DNA of 64,000 nucleotides from Cohnella panacarvi Gsoil 349 (GCF_000515335.1 NZ_KI911563.1:2938936-3002935), one strand, 5' to 3'; positions 15,649-24,283 are shown, numbered from the stretch's first letter. Numbers and translations: made by a program. Notes: a model not told the origin generated them from the sequence alone.

Positions 15649-18600
15649 ATGTTGGCTATTGGCAGACGGATTCGTCTGATGATAGGGGTAATGGTTATTC
15701 TGCTAGGATTGCCGGCTAATCAAGGTTTTGCGGCTACGATTTATAATCAGGACGGATTCGGGTATAGCGGAACAGGCAGTGGGAATCCGCTAGGAACGAA
15801 CATCGTCATGACCGGGTACAACGATTGGCCAACGGGATATACTCATACAAATGGTTTTTATTCGAGTACGTTTGATGGCCAGAATATATGGATGATACCA
15901 TTTGGTGGCACCCACGTGGTCAAAATCAATAAGAATTCGGGTGAAATGACTGGTTATAACACATGGCCGGAGGGATTTGTTAGGGGAAGTTCTCCATTCA
16001 CGGGCGGCGTTTTTGATGGCCAGAATATATGGTTGATTCCATATGGCGCCAACAGTGTCGTTAAGGTCAATAAGGATACGGGGATAATGACAGGCTATAA
16101 GGATTGGCCGGCGGGATTTACGCTGCAAAATGGTGCGTTCGCTGGCGGTATTTATGATGGTCAGAATATATGGTTGGCGCCAAGAAATGCCGACCGTGTC
16201 ATAAAGATCGACAAGGCTACGGGGACGATGACTGGCTACAACGACTGGCCGGCGGGATTTACGAAGGGTAGTTCTGCATTTTCGGGCGCTACGTTCGATG
16301 GTCGAAATATATGGATGGTACCGCAGAATGCCGACCGTGTTATTAAATTTGATACGATTACAGGAACGATGACCGGCTACAACGACTGGCCGGCGGGATT
16401 TGTTAAGGGAGGTAGTGCATTCGAAGGCGGTATATTTGAAGGTCAACATATATGGTTGGTGCCGTATGATGCCGACCGTATGATTAAGATCGACAAGGAT
16501 ACGGGGACGATGACCGGCTACAACAACTGGCCGGCGGGATTTACGAAGGGTAATACTGCATTTTCGGGCGGGACGTATGACGGTCAGAATATATGGCTGG
16601 TACCTGCTCGTGCCAGTCAGGTCATTAAATTCAATACGGTTACAGAATCGATGACCGGTTACAACACATGGCCAGCGGGATTTACAAAGGGAACTGATGG
16701 GTTTGGCGGGGCTGTGTTTGATGGTCAGAATATATGGATGAGTCCATATAATGCCAATTATGCGATCAAGATATCATCCGTATCGGCGAGCGGTTTAACT
16801 GTAACAACGGATGACCCGACAGGGGCGGGCACCAATGGGCACACACATGTGAATATTGCAGAGACGGTAGGAACGGGCAACACGTTTAAGTACAAGAATT
16901 TCGCAAGCTCATCCGTGACGACGCCGAACGAGGGCGTTATCATCGGTGCGGATTATAGTCCTTTGCCGCCGAACGGTATAGTGGCGGCGGCAAACGGAGA
17001 TAAAATAGCGGTGGTGGAAGTCGATGCTTCTAGCGCAGCCGTGCGATTTGGTCAGGCAACGGCTGTAGTAATCCCAGATGCTGCAACACCGTCAGCGAAT
17101 CCGGCAGGCGGTGCGGTAGCAGCCGGAACGATGGTAGAGTTGACGACGATAACCCCTGATGCGACGATCTATTACACGGTAGATGGTACTGTGCCGACAA
17201 GCAGCAGCCTGGTGTATACCGCACCGATCAGTGTAACAAGTGCAACAACGATCAAGGCGATAGCGAAAGCGCCCGGTCTGGGCGATAGCGGGGTCATGAG
17301 CGAAAGCTATACGATCTTGATACCGGGTGTGCCGGCATTAGTGTCAACAGCAGCCGGAGATGGTCAGGCTACGGTAAACTGGAGTGCTGTATCAGGGGCA
17401 ACCTCCTATAAGGTATATCAATCAACGACTTCGAACTCTTACGGAGCAGCAGAAGCAACAGTGAGCGGTTCCGTATACAGTGCCACGATTACAGGGCTTA
17501 CGAATGGCACCGTATATTACTTTAAGGTCAGTGCTTTAATCGGCAGCAGCGAAAGTGCAAAGTCCAATGAAGTGAGCGCAACACCTCAAGTTGCACAGCC
17601 TGGGGCGCCCGTACTTCAGCCTGCCACATCGGGCGATACACAAATAAGTCTAACTTGGAGTCCGGCGGTCGGTGCGACGGGGTACAAAATATTCAAAAGC
17701 ACGACCTCTGGCGCTTATGGATTAGAAGATGCTACCGTAAGTGGCTCGGTATACAGCTATAATGCGACCGGATTAACGAATGGTACAACGTACTATTTTG
17801 TTGTTAAAGCTACCAATCCGGGAGGAGACAGCGCTGCTTCCAATGAAGTGAGTGCAACGCCTGTAACCGTTCCGGCAGCGCCAACGGGTGTAACCGCAGT
17901 AGCTGGCAATGGACAAGCAACGGTCAGCTTCACTGCCCCAGCGAATGGCGAAAGCAACATCACTCACTACGTGGTTACAGCGATGCCGGGTAATATATCC
18001 GTAACAGGGACGGATAGTTCAATCACGGTAACTGGACTATCCAACGGAGTTGCTTATACGTTTACGGTACAAGCCGTCAATAGTGCGGGTAGCAGCGTGG
18101 CCTCCGACGCCTCTCATTCCGTGACGCCGAGAAGTCCGTCCAGCGGTACACCGACCACACCGACTACGCCGCCTGATTCGGCACAGAAGCCTGCTGAGCC
18201 AGAGCCTACGGTAGAAGTATTCAACAGCAGCATTATTAATGAAACTAATCTAGTTAAGATGATGGAATCCAAAGCAGCGGAGGCTAAGGAAGCGAACACT
18301 GCCACTGATTTCGCTGACTCGCAAGGGCACTGGGCTGAGAAGACGATCGATCTATTCATCCAATTGAAAGTCATTAGTGGCTACCAAGATGGTACGTTTA
18401 GACCCAATAGTGCGATCACCCGCGCGGAGTTCGCAGCCCTTCTGAATCGTGTGTTTAATATTCAAGGCGGCAGCCATACGAATACGGCATTGAAGGACAT
18501 TGACGGGAGCTGGGCTAAAGAAGCGATTGAGAACCTGGTAGCCGCAAGAGTAATCACTGGCTACAAGGACGATACATTCAGGCCGAATCAGACGATTACA

Positions 18601-18867
18601 CGTGAAGAGATGGTGGTCATGCTGTCCCGCATTGTAAACCTTAGTGGCGTGGAGAAGGACACGACCAAAGGCAACTTCAATGACCTGAACGGTGCCTATG
18701 CAGCGGATGAGATCCAGGCGTCAGCGCAAGCCGGTATTGTTAGTGGTAAAGGTGATGGGCAATTCGATCCTCAGGGCAATGCAACACGTGCAGAAGCGTT
18801 GCAGACTATTTTGAACGTATTGAAGCTTAACCCACAGTTGAAGACATTGCTAGAATCGCTTAGCTAG
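15649..18867 (+). CDS. SLH-anchored surface protein with beta-propeller, CHB_HEX and FN3 domains
   Basis: A 1072-aa exported protein. In order: signal peptide (1-29, ending QGFAA); seven repeats of about 48 aa each beginning MTGYNxWPAGF and containing FDGQNIW, consistent with a seven-bladed propeller (about 45-370); a chitobiase C-terminal-like module (about 478-555, IYYTVDGTVPTSSS); three fibronectin type III domains (about 559-827); a Thr/Pro linker; and three SLH domains (about 888-1060) that bind cell-wall polysaccharide. The start is the ATG at 15649 after GAGGAG; an upstream in-frame GTG is less likely. A terminator follows. It may display a carbohydrate-binding or adhesive propeller on the cell surface. 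Confidence 0.9.
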   Translation: MLAIGRRIRLMIGVMVILLGLPANQGFAATIYNQDGFGYSGTGSGNPLGTNIVMTGYNDWPTGYTHTNGFYSSTFDGQNIWMIPFGGTHVVKINKNSGEMTGYNTWPEGFVRGSSPFTGGVFDGQNIWLIPYGANSVVKVNKDTGIMTGYKDWPAGFTLQNGAFAGGIYDGQNIWLAPRNADRVIKIDKATGTMTGYNDWPAGFTKGSSAFSGATFDGRNIWMVPQNADRVIKFDTITGTMTGYNDWPAGFVKGGSAFEGGIFEGQHIWLVPYDADRMIKIDKDTGTMTGYNNWPAGFTKGNTAFSGGTYDGQNIWLVPARASQVIKFNTVTESMTGYNTWPAGFTKGTDGFGGAVFDGQNIWMSPYNANYAIKISSVSASGLTVTTDDPTGAGTNGHTHVNIAETVGTGNTFKYKNFASSSVTTPNEGVIIGADYSPLPPNGIVAAANGDKIAVVEVDASSAAVRFGQATAVVIPDAATPSANPAGGAVAAGTMVELTTITPDATIYYTVDGTVPTSSSLVYTAPISVTSATTIKAIAKAPGLGDSGVMSESYTILIPGVPALVSTAAGDGQATVNWSAVSGATSYKVYQSTTSNSYGAAEATVSGSVYSATITGLTNGTVYYFKVSALIGSSESAKSNEVSATPQVAQPGAPVLQPATSGDTQISLTWSPAVGATGYKIFKSTTSGAYGLEDATVSGSVYSYNATGLTNGTTYYFVVKATNPGGDSAASNEVSATPVTVPAAPTGVTAVAGNGQATVSFTAPANGESNITHYVVTAMPGNISVTGTDSSITVTGLSNGVAYTFTVQAVNSAGSSVASDASHSVTPRSPSSGTPTTPTTPPDSAQKPAEPEPTVEVFNSSIINETNLVKMMESKAAEAKEANTATDFADSQGHWAEKTIDLFIQLKVISGYQDGTFRPNSAITRAEFAALLNRVFNIQGGSHTNTALKDIDGSWAKEAIENLVAARVITGYKDDTFRPNQTITREEMVVMLSRIVNLSGVEKDTTKGNFNDLNGAYAADEIQASAQAGIVSGKGDGQFDPQGNATRAEALQTILNVLKLNPQLKTLLESLS

Positions 18868-18875
18868 TATGTGTG

Positions 18876-18904
18876 AAGGACGCCCGATTGAGGCGTCCTT
18901 TATT
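18876..18904 (+). terminator. Terminator of the SLH protein gene
   Basis: Perfect 9-bp stem AAGGACGCC/GGCGTCCTT with a 7-nt loop, then TTTAT. Confidence 0.88.
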
Positions 18905-18922
18905 TCGCCCAACAGCTGTTAC

Positions 18923-18943
18923 GGAGAACCGTATCACAAATAA
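18923..18943 (+). repeat. att3
   Basis: GGAGAACCGTATCACAAATA plus A encodes GEPYHK-stop. The right arm CGGAAAGTTTTTG resembles that of att4. Confidence 0.88.
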
Positions 18944-19035
18944 CGGAAAGTTTTTGAACTAATGGGTAACGTGTGGTTTCAGAACTGAATGATCGAGTTA
19001 CCTTTTTTGCGCTCGGTCTCTACATATTTGTGGGT

Positions 19036-19941
19036 TTATTGCTCCGATTTGAATGATGCAATATCTATGCTGTCAACGAATTTGAGAAGAGCATCTGCCA
19101 CCTTCTCGGGTGCCTCCAGTGCGGCGTAGTGGCCGACGCCATCAAGAAGGACCGACTGGACTTCGCCAGACGTTACCTGGCTCATTGTTGCAAAGGTGAA
19201 TTCACCGCCTCCGGCTCCGATTGCCATCACTGGCATGCTTAGTTTGCGGGCGGCGACGAGAGCTGCAATGTCTTCGCCCTCCTGAAGCATAGACTGGTAG
19301 AGGCCAATCGCTCCGCGCCAACCGTTGGGACGTGAGTAGGTACGAACGAACTCGTTGATGTCGTCTTCGGTGATTGCTTCTGGCGTCGCGCTCATAGTTG
19401 GGAATACGAATTGTCCAAGGAACTCACGTTCGCGGCCGGAGAGCAGCATCTCGGGGATATTCGGAGCGGCAAGAACGCCAATGTACCAAGTACCCCCATG
19501 TGTGACGTCGGCCAGCATCTCTAAGCCGAATCCAGGCAGACCCATCTCGATCGCGGTGAAGCTGAGCACGTCCTCCGGGTAGGTAGCCGCGAGGCGAAAG
19601 ACGGTTGCTCCGCTTATGTCCTGGCCTGTGAGGTGAACTGGACCAACATTAAGCTCTTTAATGAGAAGATGCAAGTCTTCGGCAGAGGTCTTGCTGTTGT
19701 AATTACCTGGCCCATTGTCTGAGTCTCCGAAACCGCGAAGGTCTACGGCAAAAACACGGTGATTCTCGGCTAGAAGCGGAATCAGTTTTCGGAAAGCCCA
19801 CCAAGTTTCAGGAAAGCCATGAACCAATAGGATTGGAGTACCAGTTGTCCCTGTTGATACGTAGTGAAGCTTAGTGTTGTTGACTTCTAAGTAGTGATGC
19901 GAGATACCGTTCAGTGAAGCACCTTTTTTGTTTATAGTCAT
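19036..19941 (-). CDS. Alpha/beta hydrolase (epoxide hydrolase/dehalogenase-like)
   Basis: A 301-aa soluble hydrolase. The oxyanion-hole motif is HGFPETWW (about residues 41-48). The nucleophile elbow is GQDISG with Asp near residue 107, typical of epoxide hydrolases and haloalkane/haloacetate dehalogenases and unlike the Ser of esterases. The catalytic His is in GVGHYAALEAPEKV. The start has GGAGGGG upstream. Transcription from a good promoter (-35 TTGACA, -10 TATTGT, minus strand) is covered by two 15-bp palindromes, so it is tightly repressed. It is divergent from the MarR gene and probably degrades a xenobiotic or signal. The substrate is unknown. Confidence 0.88.
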   Translation of the reverse strand: MTINKKGASLNGISHHYLEVNNTKLHYVSTGTTGTPILLVHGFPETWWAFRKLIPLLAENHRVFAVDLRGFGDSDNGPGNYNSKTSAEDLHLLIKELNVGPVHLTGQDISGATVFRLAATYPEDVLSFTAIEMGLPGFGLEMLADVTHGGTWYIGVLAAPNIPEMLLSGREREFLGQFVFPTMSATPEAITEDDINEFVRTYSRPNGWRGAIGLYQSMLQEGEDIAALVAARKLSMPVMAIGAGGGEFTFATMSQVTSGEVQSVLLDGVGHYAALEAPEKVADALLKFVDSIDIASFKSEQ

Positions 19942-19966
19942 TCATAAATCCCCTCCAATTTATATG

Positions 19967-20017
19967 GACAACCTGGTTGTCAATATAAACAATAGACAAC
20001 CAGGTTGTCTTTGTCAA
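19967..20017 (-). promoter_or_regulatory. Hydrolase promoter with twin palindromic operators
   Basis: Two copies of GACAACC-N-GGTTGTC (19967-19981 and 19995-20009) lie 28 bp apart. On the minus strand TTGACA (20012-20017) and TATTGT (19989-19994) are spaced by 17 bp, and the second palindrome fills the spacer. The repressor is probably the divergent MarR protein, though the symmetry would also suit a TetR protein. Confidence 0.75.
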
Positions 20018-20129
20018 GAGAAACTGCTTCAGGAAGTCCGTGACGTCCTTTTAACAACAGAGAAAGAAAAGCGAGTTGGAGTACGGTGCTTTTGACGAGT
20101 ATCTTTAGCTATGCTAGTATATTTGTACT

Positions 20130-20603
20130 ATGTCTAATTCAGGTGCTACACTAACAATGCTTTTAATTGGCGGCTATCGTTCACTGGTGGAGGCCGCACA
20201 AGCTGAGCTTGCTGCTCGTGGTTACGAGGATGTTCGTCCCGTTCACGACGTAGCCATTCGAGCGATTGCTGCAGGTGCCGATAGCGCTTCGGAGCTAGGT
20301 CGGCGCTTAATGGTCTCAAAACAGGCGGCGGCGAAAACCATTGGGATCCTTCAAAAGCGCGCATACGTCGTTCGCGAAGCAGATCCAGCTGACGCTCGGC
20401 GCAAACGCCTTCGTGTCACCGCACGAGGGTTTGACATGCTGCGAGAAGCTGAAGAGATCTTTGATGAGTTGCGGAAAAAATGGGCTCGGCAGATTGGAAG
20501 CACCGAACTCGAGCAAATAGAGAAACACCTAGCTGAGTTGATTGGGACTGACCCCAATCGTCTTGATAACTCAGGCTGGCTTGCACGAGACCTAGGCGAG
20601 TGA
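20130..20603 (+). CDS. MarR-family transcriptional regulator
   Basis: A 157-aa winged-helix regulator. The recognition region is SASELGRRLMVSKQAAAKTIGILQKR and the wing is DPADARRKRLRVTARG, both diagnostic of MarR. It is divergent from the alpha/beta hydrolase, whose promoter carries two strong palindromes, so it is the natural candidate repressor. MarR proteins release DNA on binding small aromatic or oxidising ligands. The upstream -10 lies around TATATTTG and the RBS is weak, so expression may be leaderless or low. A hairpin lies downstream at 20647. Confidence 0.85.
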   Translation: MSNSGATLTMLLIGGYRSLVEAAQAELAARGYEDVRPVHDVAIRAIAAGADSASELGRRLMVSKQAAAKTIGILQKRAYVVREADPADARRKRLRVTARGFDMLREAEEIFDELRKKWARQIGSTELEQIEKHLAELIGTDPNRLDNSGWLARDLGE

Positions 20604-20646
20604 CTTAGCGTTTAAAACTTTGACTCAGTACTTGGGCTGGGAATAA

Positions 20647-20683
20647 AAATGGCGATGTTAGGGTTATCCCTGCACCGCCATTT
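20647..20683 (+). terminator. Hairpin after the MarR gene
   Basis: AAATGGCG and CGCCATTT pair with an inner AGGGTTATCCCT. There is no strong T-tract, so termination is uncertain. Confidence 0.45.
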
Positions 20684-20768
20684 CTGGATTTTGGTCGAAT
20701 GCTGCCTTCTTAAGCGAATTATGGGCGAGCGAAAGCCACCCGACCTCTAGGCTTATACTTTTTGCTAA

Positions 20769-20894
20769 CGTGCTCACATCGCGAGGCACCTGACTGAGAT
20801 GCTGAATGGGCAATTGGAGTTAGAGCACACCGACGAAAATGGGAGCAGATTTAGAATTACACTTAGACCATTTGTTAGGTCAGAACGAATATGA
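20769..20894 (+). pseudogene. Histidine-kinase C-terminal remnant
   Basis: A 41-codon open frame reads HLTEMLNGQLELEH...GSRFRITLRPF, which looks like the last beta strands of a HATPase_c domain. There is no start, no upstream kinase sequence and a stop just before it. It is a decayed fragment. The surrounding 20604-21068 holds no other gene. Confidence 0.4.
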
Positions 20895-21068
20895 CAATGG
20901 AGAAATCAGCACGTTTACGCACTGACTAGTTTTTTCGCCGTTACCCCCGATCTAGAAGGGGAATCTGCTGCTTAAACACAAATATGATACAAACCGCGAT
21001 TTTGCATGGAGCAATCTCTACCTGTCGCAGCCCCCTTTTTGTTCAAAATAGGGAAGGAGAATGACCGG

Positions 21069-22046
21069 ATGGTGATTTCAAGACCAGTCATGGAGTGGTT
21101 ACTTGATTCCGACCCTTCGATCCGTTGGCAAGTCATGCGCGATCTGATTGGTGCGTCCGCAGATGAGGTTGCAGCTGAGCGTGCACTGGTCGCGACCAAG
21201 GGAGTCGGCGCTCGATTGCTTGCTCTTCAAGAGGCTGACGGGTCGTGGGCTGGCGCGGCATGGAACCGAGGGTGGGACTCCACCATGCATGTCTTGTCTC
21301 TCTTAAGAGAATTAGGCCTCGATCCCGCATGCGAGGCGGCAATTCGAGCGGTGAACCGGGTCCGCGATCAAGTGAAGTGGCGGGGATGGGACGAGGACGG
21401 AATCTGGTGGGGATGGGAATGGGAAGGCAATCCCTTCTTTGCAGGCGAGGTAGAGCCTTGCATCAACGGCCAAGTGGCGGCGAGCGGTGCCTATTTCGGC
21501 CAGAATGTTCAACGAATCGTCGATCGTCTGCTTAACGAGCAACTGTCTGACGGTGGTTGGAACTGCGAGGCTCACAACGGCTCACCGCGCTCTTCGTTTA
21601 ACACAACGATCTGCGCGTTAGAAGCGTTGCTCGAATACGAGCTGGCCTTTGGAAGCAGGGCCGAGGTGACGGAGTCTCGCCTGCGCGGGCAAGAGTATCT
21701 CCTCGATCGCAGACTCTTCAAGAGAATGTCTACAGGAGAGGTGATCGAGCGAGACCGCAAAGGCGGAACGGTCTGGACGCGATTCTCCTTTCCGACTTGG
21801 TGGCACTACGACGTGCTGCGGGGACTCGATTATCTGCGCAAAGCCGGCGCTACGCCAGACGAGCGTGTGACTGAGGCGATTGAATGGGTGGAGTCGAAGC
21901 GGAACAGTGAAGGCCGGTGGCTTCTCGAGTACCAGCACCCCGGCATGATGCCGGTCGAGCTGAATGAAGGGGAGGGACGGGCGAGCCGGTGGATTACATT
22001 GCGCGCATTACGTGTGTTGAACTGGTATTTAGCGGGGAGCCCATAA
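21069..22046 (+). CDS. Prenyltransferase/squalene-cyclase-fold protein
   Basis: A 325-aa alpha/alpha-barrel protein. It has repeated motifs of the terpene-cyclase/prenyltransferase type: LLALQEADGSWAGAAW, LLNEQLSDGGWNCEA and WVESKRNSEGRWLLE (QxxDGxW-like). It lacks a clear DxDD cyclase motif, and at half the length of squalene-hopene cyclases it is not a canonical cyclase. Related proteins are widely annotated only as hypothetical. The start at 21069 is chosen for the GGGAAGGAG site; an upstream start at 21006 is less likely. Its stop is about 20 nt from the att4 arm. Confidence 0.72.
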   Translation: MVISRPVMEWLLDSDPSIRWQVMRDLIGASADEVAAERALVATKGVGARLLALQEADGSWAGAAWNRGWDSTMHVLSLLRELGLDPACEAAIRAVNRVRDQVKWRGWDEDGIWWGWEWEGNPFFAGEVEPCINGQVAASGAYFGQNVQRIVDRLLNEQLSDGGWNCEAHNGSPRSSFNTTICALEALLEYELAFGSRAEVTESRLRGQEYLLDRRLFKRMSTGEVIERDRKGGTVWTRFSFPTWWHYDVLRGLDYLRKAGATPDERVTEAIEWVESKRNSEGRWLLEYQHPGMMPVELNEGEGRASRWITLRALRVLNWYLAGSP

Positions 22047-22066
22047 CTTGCCATTACAGCCAGCGC

Positions 22067-22087
22067 GGTGAACCGTATCACAAGTAA
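22067..22087 (+). repeat. att4
   Basis: GGTGAACCGTATCACAAGTA plus A encodes GEPYHK-stop. It is flanked by an imperfect inverted arm pair, AACTTGCCATTAC on the left and GTAACGGCAAGTT on the right. Confidence 0.88.
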
Positions 22088-22102
22088 CGGCAAGTTTTTG
22101 CG

Positions 22103-22150
22103 GAATGTCCCTTACAACCCGCCGCTGAAGGAGGATCGTAAGGGACATTC
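22103..22150. terminator. Hairpin downstream of the AraC gene
   Basis: Perfect 13-bp inverted repeat GAATGTCCCTTAC/GTAAGGGACATTC with a 22-nt loop. There is no T-run on the minus strand, so it may instead protect the transcript end. Confidence 0.55.
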
Positions 22151-22162
22151 ATTGTCAGTAGG

Positions 22163-23059
22163 CTATTTCTTAACAACTGGTATCCAGACTTCACTATAGT
22201 AATTTCCATTGCCGCAACTGCCATAAATCTCGATGTCCGGCCCATCTAATTTTTCGTATCCTGATTTCGGGAGCCATTCCGAATAGACCCGTTTCCACAA
22301 ACTGCCTGTCATGGATCCGATCTGATCGTCCCCATGCTCCTCTGATGTGAAAATAGCCCATTTTTGAGCGGGAACCGCTACTCGTGTATACCCCTGTGGT
22401 TTACTCTGGCCTGTGACAAACGCAAATAGCATATAAGGAAATGTAGAATATCCGGTATCCCGATAATTCAGCGCTGCATGAATGGAGCACATTCCATTAT
22501 AGGATTCACCCCGTTTACGGAAATCGGCGGCATCGAAAAGCTCCTCGTAAGCCCCGTTTGCATGGCATTCTTGCCAGAATTCTGGCACGCTCTTATAGGC
22601 TGTATCGCCAATAGAGGAAAAAATCTCTTCGATTCCAAAAATTTCAAATTGTTCTTTGTCCACAATGGTGTAACGCATTTCTTGATCTCCCCTTACCGAT
22701 ATGTGAAAGGAGATACGGGGATACGATCGGAGCATGACCCCTTGGTCGCGCGCCCGCGAGGGTGTGACTCCATGGATTTTATGAAATGCCCGGGTAAACG
22801 AATCATGGGATTCATAGCCGTATTTCATCGAGAGGTCGATTATTTTGATGTCACTATGCTGAAGGTCTAACGCCGCAAGCGTCAAACGTCTGCGCCTCAC
22901 GTACTCCGATAGCGGGATGTCCATCATATAAGAGAACATCCTTTGGAAGTTGTATAGAGAGCAGCATGCAATCTTCGCGGCTTCTTCATAATCGAGGATG
23001 CCCGTAAGATGGTTCTCCATATAATCAACGGCATTGTTCAACCGTTCCAAAAATTCCAT
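22163..23059 (-). CDS. AraC-family regulator with GyrI-like effector domain
   Basis: A 298-aa regulator. It has an N-terminal AraC DNA-binding domain (residues 5-105: YNFQRMFSYMMDIPLSEYVRRRR, then a second helix-turn-helix with SFTRAFHKIHGVTPSRAR) and a C-terminal GyrI/SOB-like small-molecule domain (about 125-298). This is the Rob/BmrR-like architecture that senses hydrophobic drugs. No target gene lies in the cassette, so it must act elsewhere or on itself. The start has GGAGG about 8 nt upstream. Confidence 0.88.
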   Translation of the reverse strand: MEFLERLNNAVDYMENHLTGILDYEEAAKIACCSLYNFQRMFSYMMDIPLSEYVRRRRLTLAALDLQHSDIKIIDLSMKYGYESHDSFTRAFHKIHGVTPSRARDQGVMLRSYPRISFHISVRGDQEMRYTIVDKEQFEIFGIEEIFSSIGDTAYKSVPEFWQECHANGAYEELFDAADFRKRGESYNGMCSIHAALNYRDTGYSTFPYMLFAFVTGQSKPQGYTRVAVPAQKWAIFTSEEHGDDQIGSMTGSLWKRVYSEWLPKSGYEKLDGPDIEIYGSCGNGNYYSEVWIPVVKK

Positions 23060-23215
23060 TCCCCGACCTCCTTTCCGAGTTTAGAATACCGTAACTGTAG
23101 GGAGAGGTCTCGACTATTAATGCCGTCTTTCTCTGATGCTTTCCGATTTCGTCTATTTATCATTCTTTGTATTGTCTGGCATGAATTTTGAAAAACTTGC
23201 CGTTACAGACGGTGC

Positions 23216-23236
23216 GGAGAACTGTATCACAAGTGA
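23216..23236 (+). repeat. att5
   Basis: GGAGAACTGTATCACAAGTG plus A. It would encode GELYHK-stop, so it has one non-synonymous change (CCG to CTG). The left arm AAAAACTTGCCGTTACAGAC (23191-23210) recurs exactly at 53448. Confidence 0.82.
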
Positions 23237-23244
23237 CGCAAACT

Positions 23245-23594
23245 TTAACGAATATTGGGAGATCGGTGATTCGCTCCCCACTCGCATAGTTCTTCTAGAA
23301 TAGGGAGCAGGGTTTTCGCTTTTTCTGTAAGTCGGTATTCCACTTTCGGCGGGATTTGGGGTATTCTTTCCGTTCCAGCATCCCATCCTGCTCCAGCTCC
23401 TTAAGCTGTGAACTGAGTGTTTTATACGTAATCGCCCCGATTTGTCTCTTCAGGTCGTTAAATCGAACCGGCTCGTTCTCCGCTAGCAAGTAAATAATGA
23501 CCATCTTCCACTTGCCGCCAATGACGGACAGTGTATACCCGAAGGGAGTGTCTTGAAGCTGCTTCACCTTGCCCGTGTATACAGTCATACCCAT
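23245..23594 (-). pseudogene. HxlR-family regulator, frameshifted
   Basis: The first part (about 80 aa) is a normal HxlR winged helix: CGKW-equivalent SVIGGKWKMVIIYLL, RFNDLKRQIGAITYKTLSSQLKELEQDGMLERKEYP. After the run of four G (plus strand) at 23358-23361 the frame goes wrong. Adding one base restores the family ending IPPKVEYRLTEKAKTLLPIL and a stop at 23245. The gene is therefore broken by a single-base deletion in a homopolymer, or this is a sequencing error. The start at 23594 follows AGAAAGGAT. It is divergent from the RidA gene, the usual regulated neighbour. Confidence 0.75.
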
Positions 23595-23615
23595 GAGAAC
23601 ACTATCCTTTCTGGT

Positions 23616-23640
23616 AGTACCTATCAATAAAGTGCGTACT
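23616..23640. promoter_or_regulatory. Candidate HxlR operator
   Basis: Inverted repeat AGTAC-N15-GTACT in the divergent region between the hxlR-like and RidA-family genes. HxlR-type regulators often bind GTAC-containing palindromes. Confidence 0.45.
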
Positions 23641-23698
23641 GTTTTTTTGATTGCCCACATCTTACAATAATCACACCATGAACGAAAGGAGAAGAACA

Positions 23699-24091
23699 AT
23701 GAGATTAGCAAAAACATTTAATCACGGTGTTGCATGGGAGGAAGGGAGCGGCATATCCCAGGGGTACTCGATTAACGGCACGATCTATGTCTCGGGTCAA
23801 TTCTCCCACGATATGCAGAGCACATTCATCGGTGCGGGAGACATCGAGGCGCAGACCAAGCAGACGCTTGACAATCTAGATCGCGTACTAGCGGGGTTCG
23901 GCGTCACGAGGTCAAACCTGGCTTATGTTGAGATTTACCTGACCAACGTGAAGGAGCATTTCGAGCCTTGCATCCGGTTGTTTAGAGAGTATATGGGGCA
24001 GCATCGTCCCGCCGGAAGTCTCATTGGCGTATCAGCGCTGGCGTTCCCCGAGCAGTTGATTGAGATCAGCGCTATCGCTCATACGAACTAA
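23699..24091 (+). CDS. RidA/YjgF/YER057c/UK114 family protein
   Basis: A 130-aa RidA-superfamily protein. Members form trimers and hydrolyse reactive enamine/imine intermediates or act in catabolic pathways. Visible motifs are YSINGTIYVSGQF, QTKQTLDNLDRVLAGFG and RPAGSLIGVSALAFPEQLIEISAIA. The catalytic-type Arg is in HRPAGSLIGV. The start at 23699 is preceded by GAAAGGAG; in-frame starts further upstream lack one. It is divergent from the HxlR gene and ends at a terminator (24211). Confidence 0.88.
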   Translation: MRLAKTFNHGVAWEEGSGISQGYSINGTIYVSGQFSHDMQSTFIGAGDIEAQTKQTLDNLDRVLAGFGVTRSNLAYVEIYLTNVKEHFEPCIRLFREYMGQHRPAGSLIGVSALAFPEQLIEISAIAHTN

Positions 24092-24210
24092 CGAACGTAC
24101 ATGAGAAATAGAGCATACAGCAACCGCAGTAGAGACTGCATCCGGTCAGAAGCACCAATTCAAGAATCTGTAGAATTATCTGAACAGCAAGAACGGAGTA
24201 AAATGGTTGA

Positions 24211-24241
24211 AAAAGGCGCCTTATTAACAGGTGCCTTTTGG
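24211..24241 (+). terminator. Terminator of the RidA-family gene
   Basis: AAAAGGCGCC-TTATTAACA-GGTGCCTTTT with one G-T pair. Confidence 0.75.
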
Positions 24242-24262
24242 TTTCACCGTTAGCCCTGTTAC

Positions 24263-24283
24263 GCTGAACCGTATCACAAATAG
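24263..24283 (+). repeat. att6
   Basis: GCTGAACCGTATCACAAATA plus G encodes AEPYHK-stop (TAG). The right arm TGGTAAAGCGAAGGG is similar to that of att8. Confidence 0.85.

Larger units (their letters stand above)
15360..18922. mobile_element. Cassette B: SLH surface-protein cargo
   Basis: Segment between att2 and att3 with a single large gene and an IS3-like remnant, and no recombinase. It would depend on a recombinase supplied from A or F. Confidence 0.65.
18944..22066. mobile_element. Cassette C: hydrolase/MarR/terpene-cyclase-like cargo
   Basis: Segment between att3 and att4 with an alpha/beta hydrolase, a MarR regulator, a histidine-kinase remnant and a cyclase-fold protein, and no recombinase. 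It is more GC-rich than cassettes A and F. Confidence 0.65.
22088..23215. mobile_element. Cassette D: AraC/GyrI-like regulator cargo
   Basis: A 1.1-kb segment between att4 and att5 holding a single regulator gene and no recombinase. Confidence 0.62.
23237..24262. mobile_element. Cassette E: HxlR and RidA-family cargo
   Basis: A 1-kb segment between att5 and att6 with two divergent genes and no recombinase. Confidence 0.62.

Noticed and set aside
15790..16449. A 219-aa minus-strand ORF inside the SLH protein gene
   Set aside because: It mirrors the propeller repeats on the other strand and has no start signal or family; it is a shadow ORF.
24101..24253. A 50-codon ORF after the RidA-family gene
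   Set aside because: It runs through the terminator hairpin and has no ribosome binding site.
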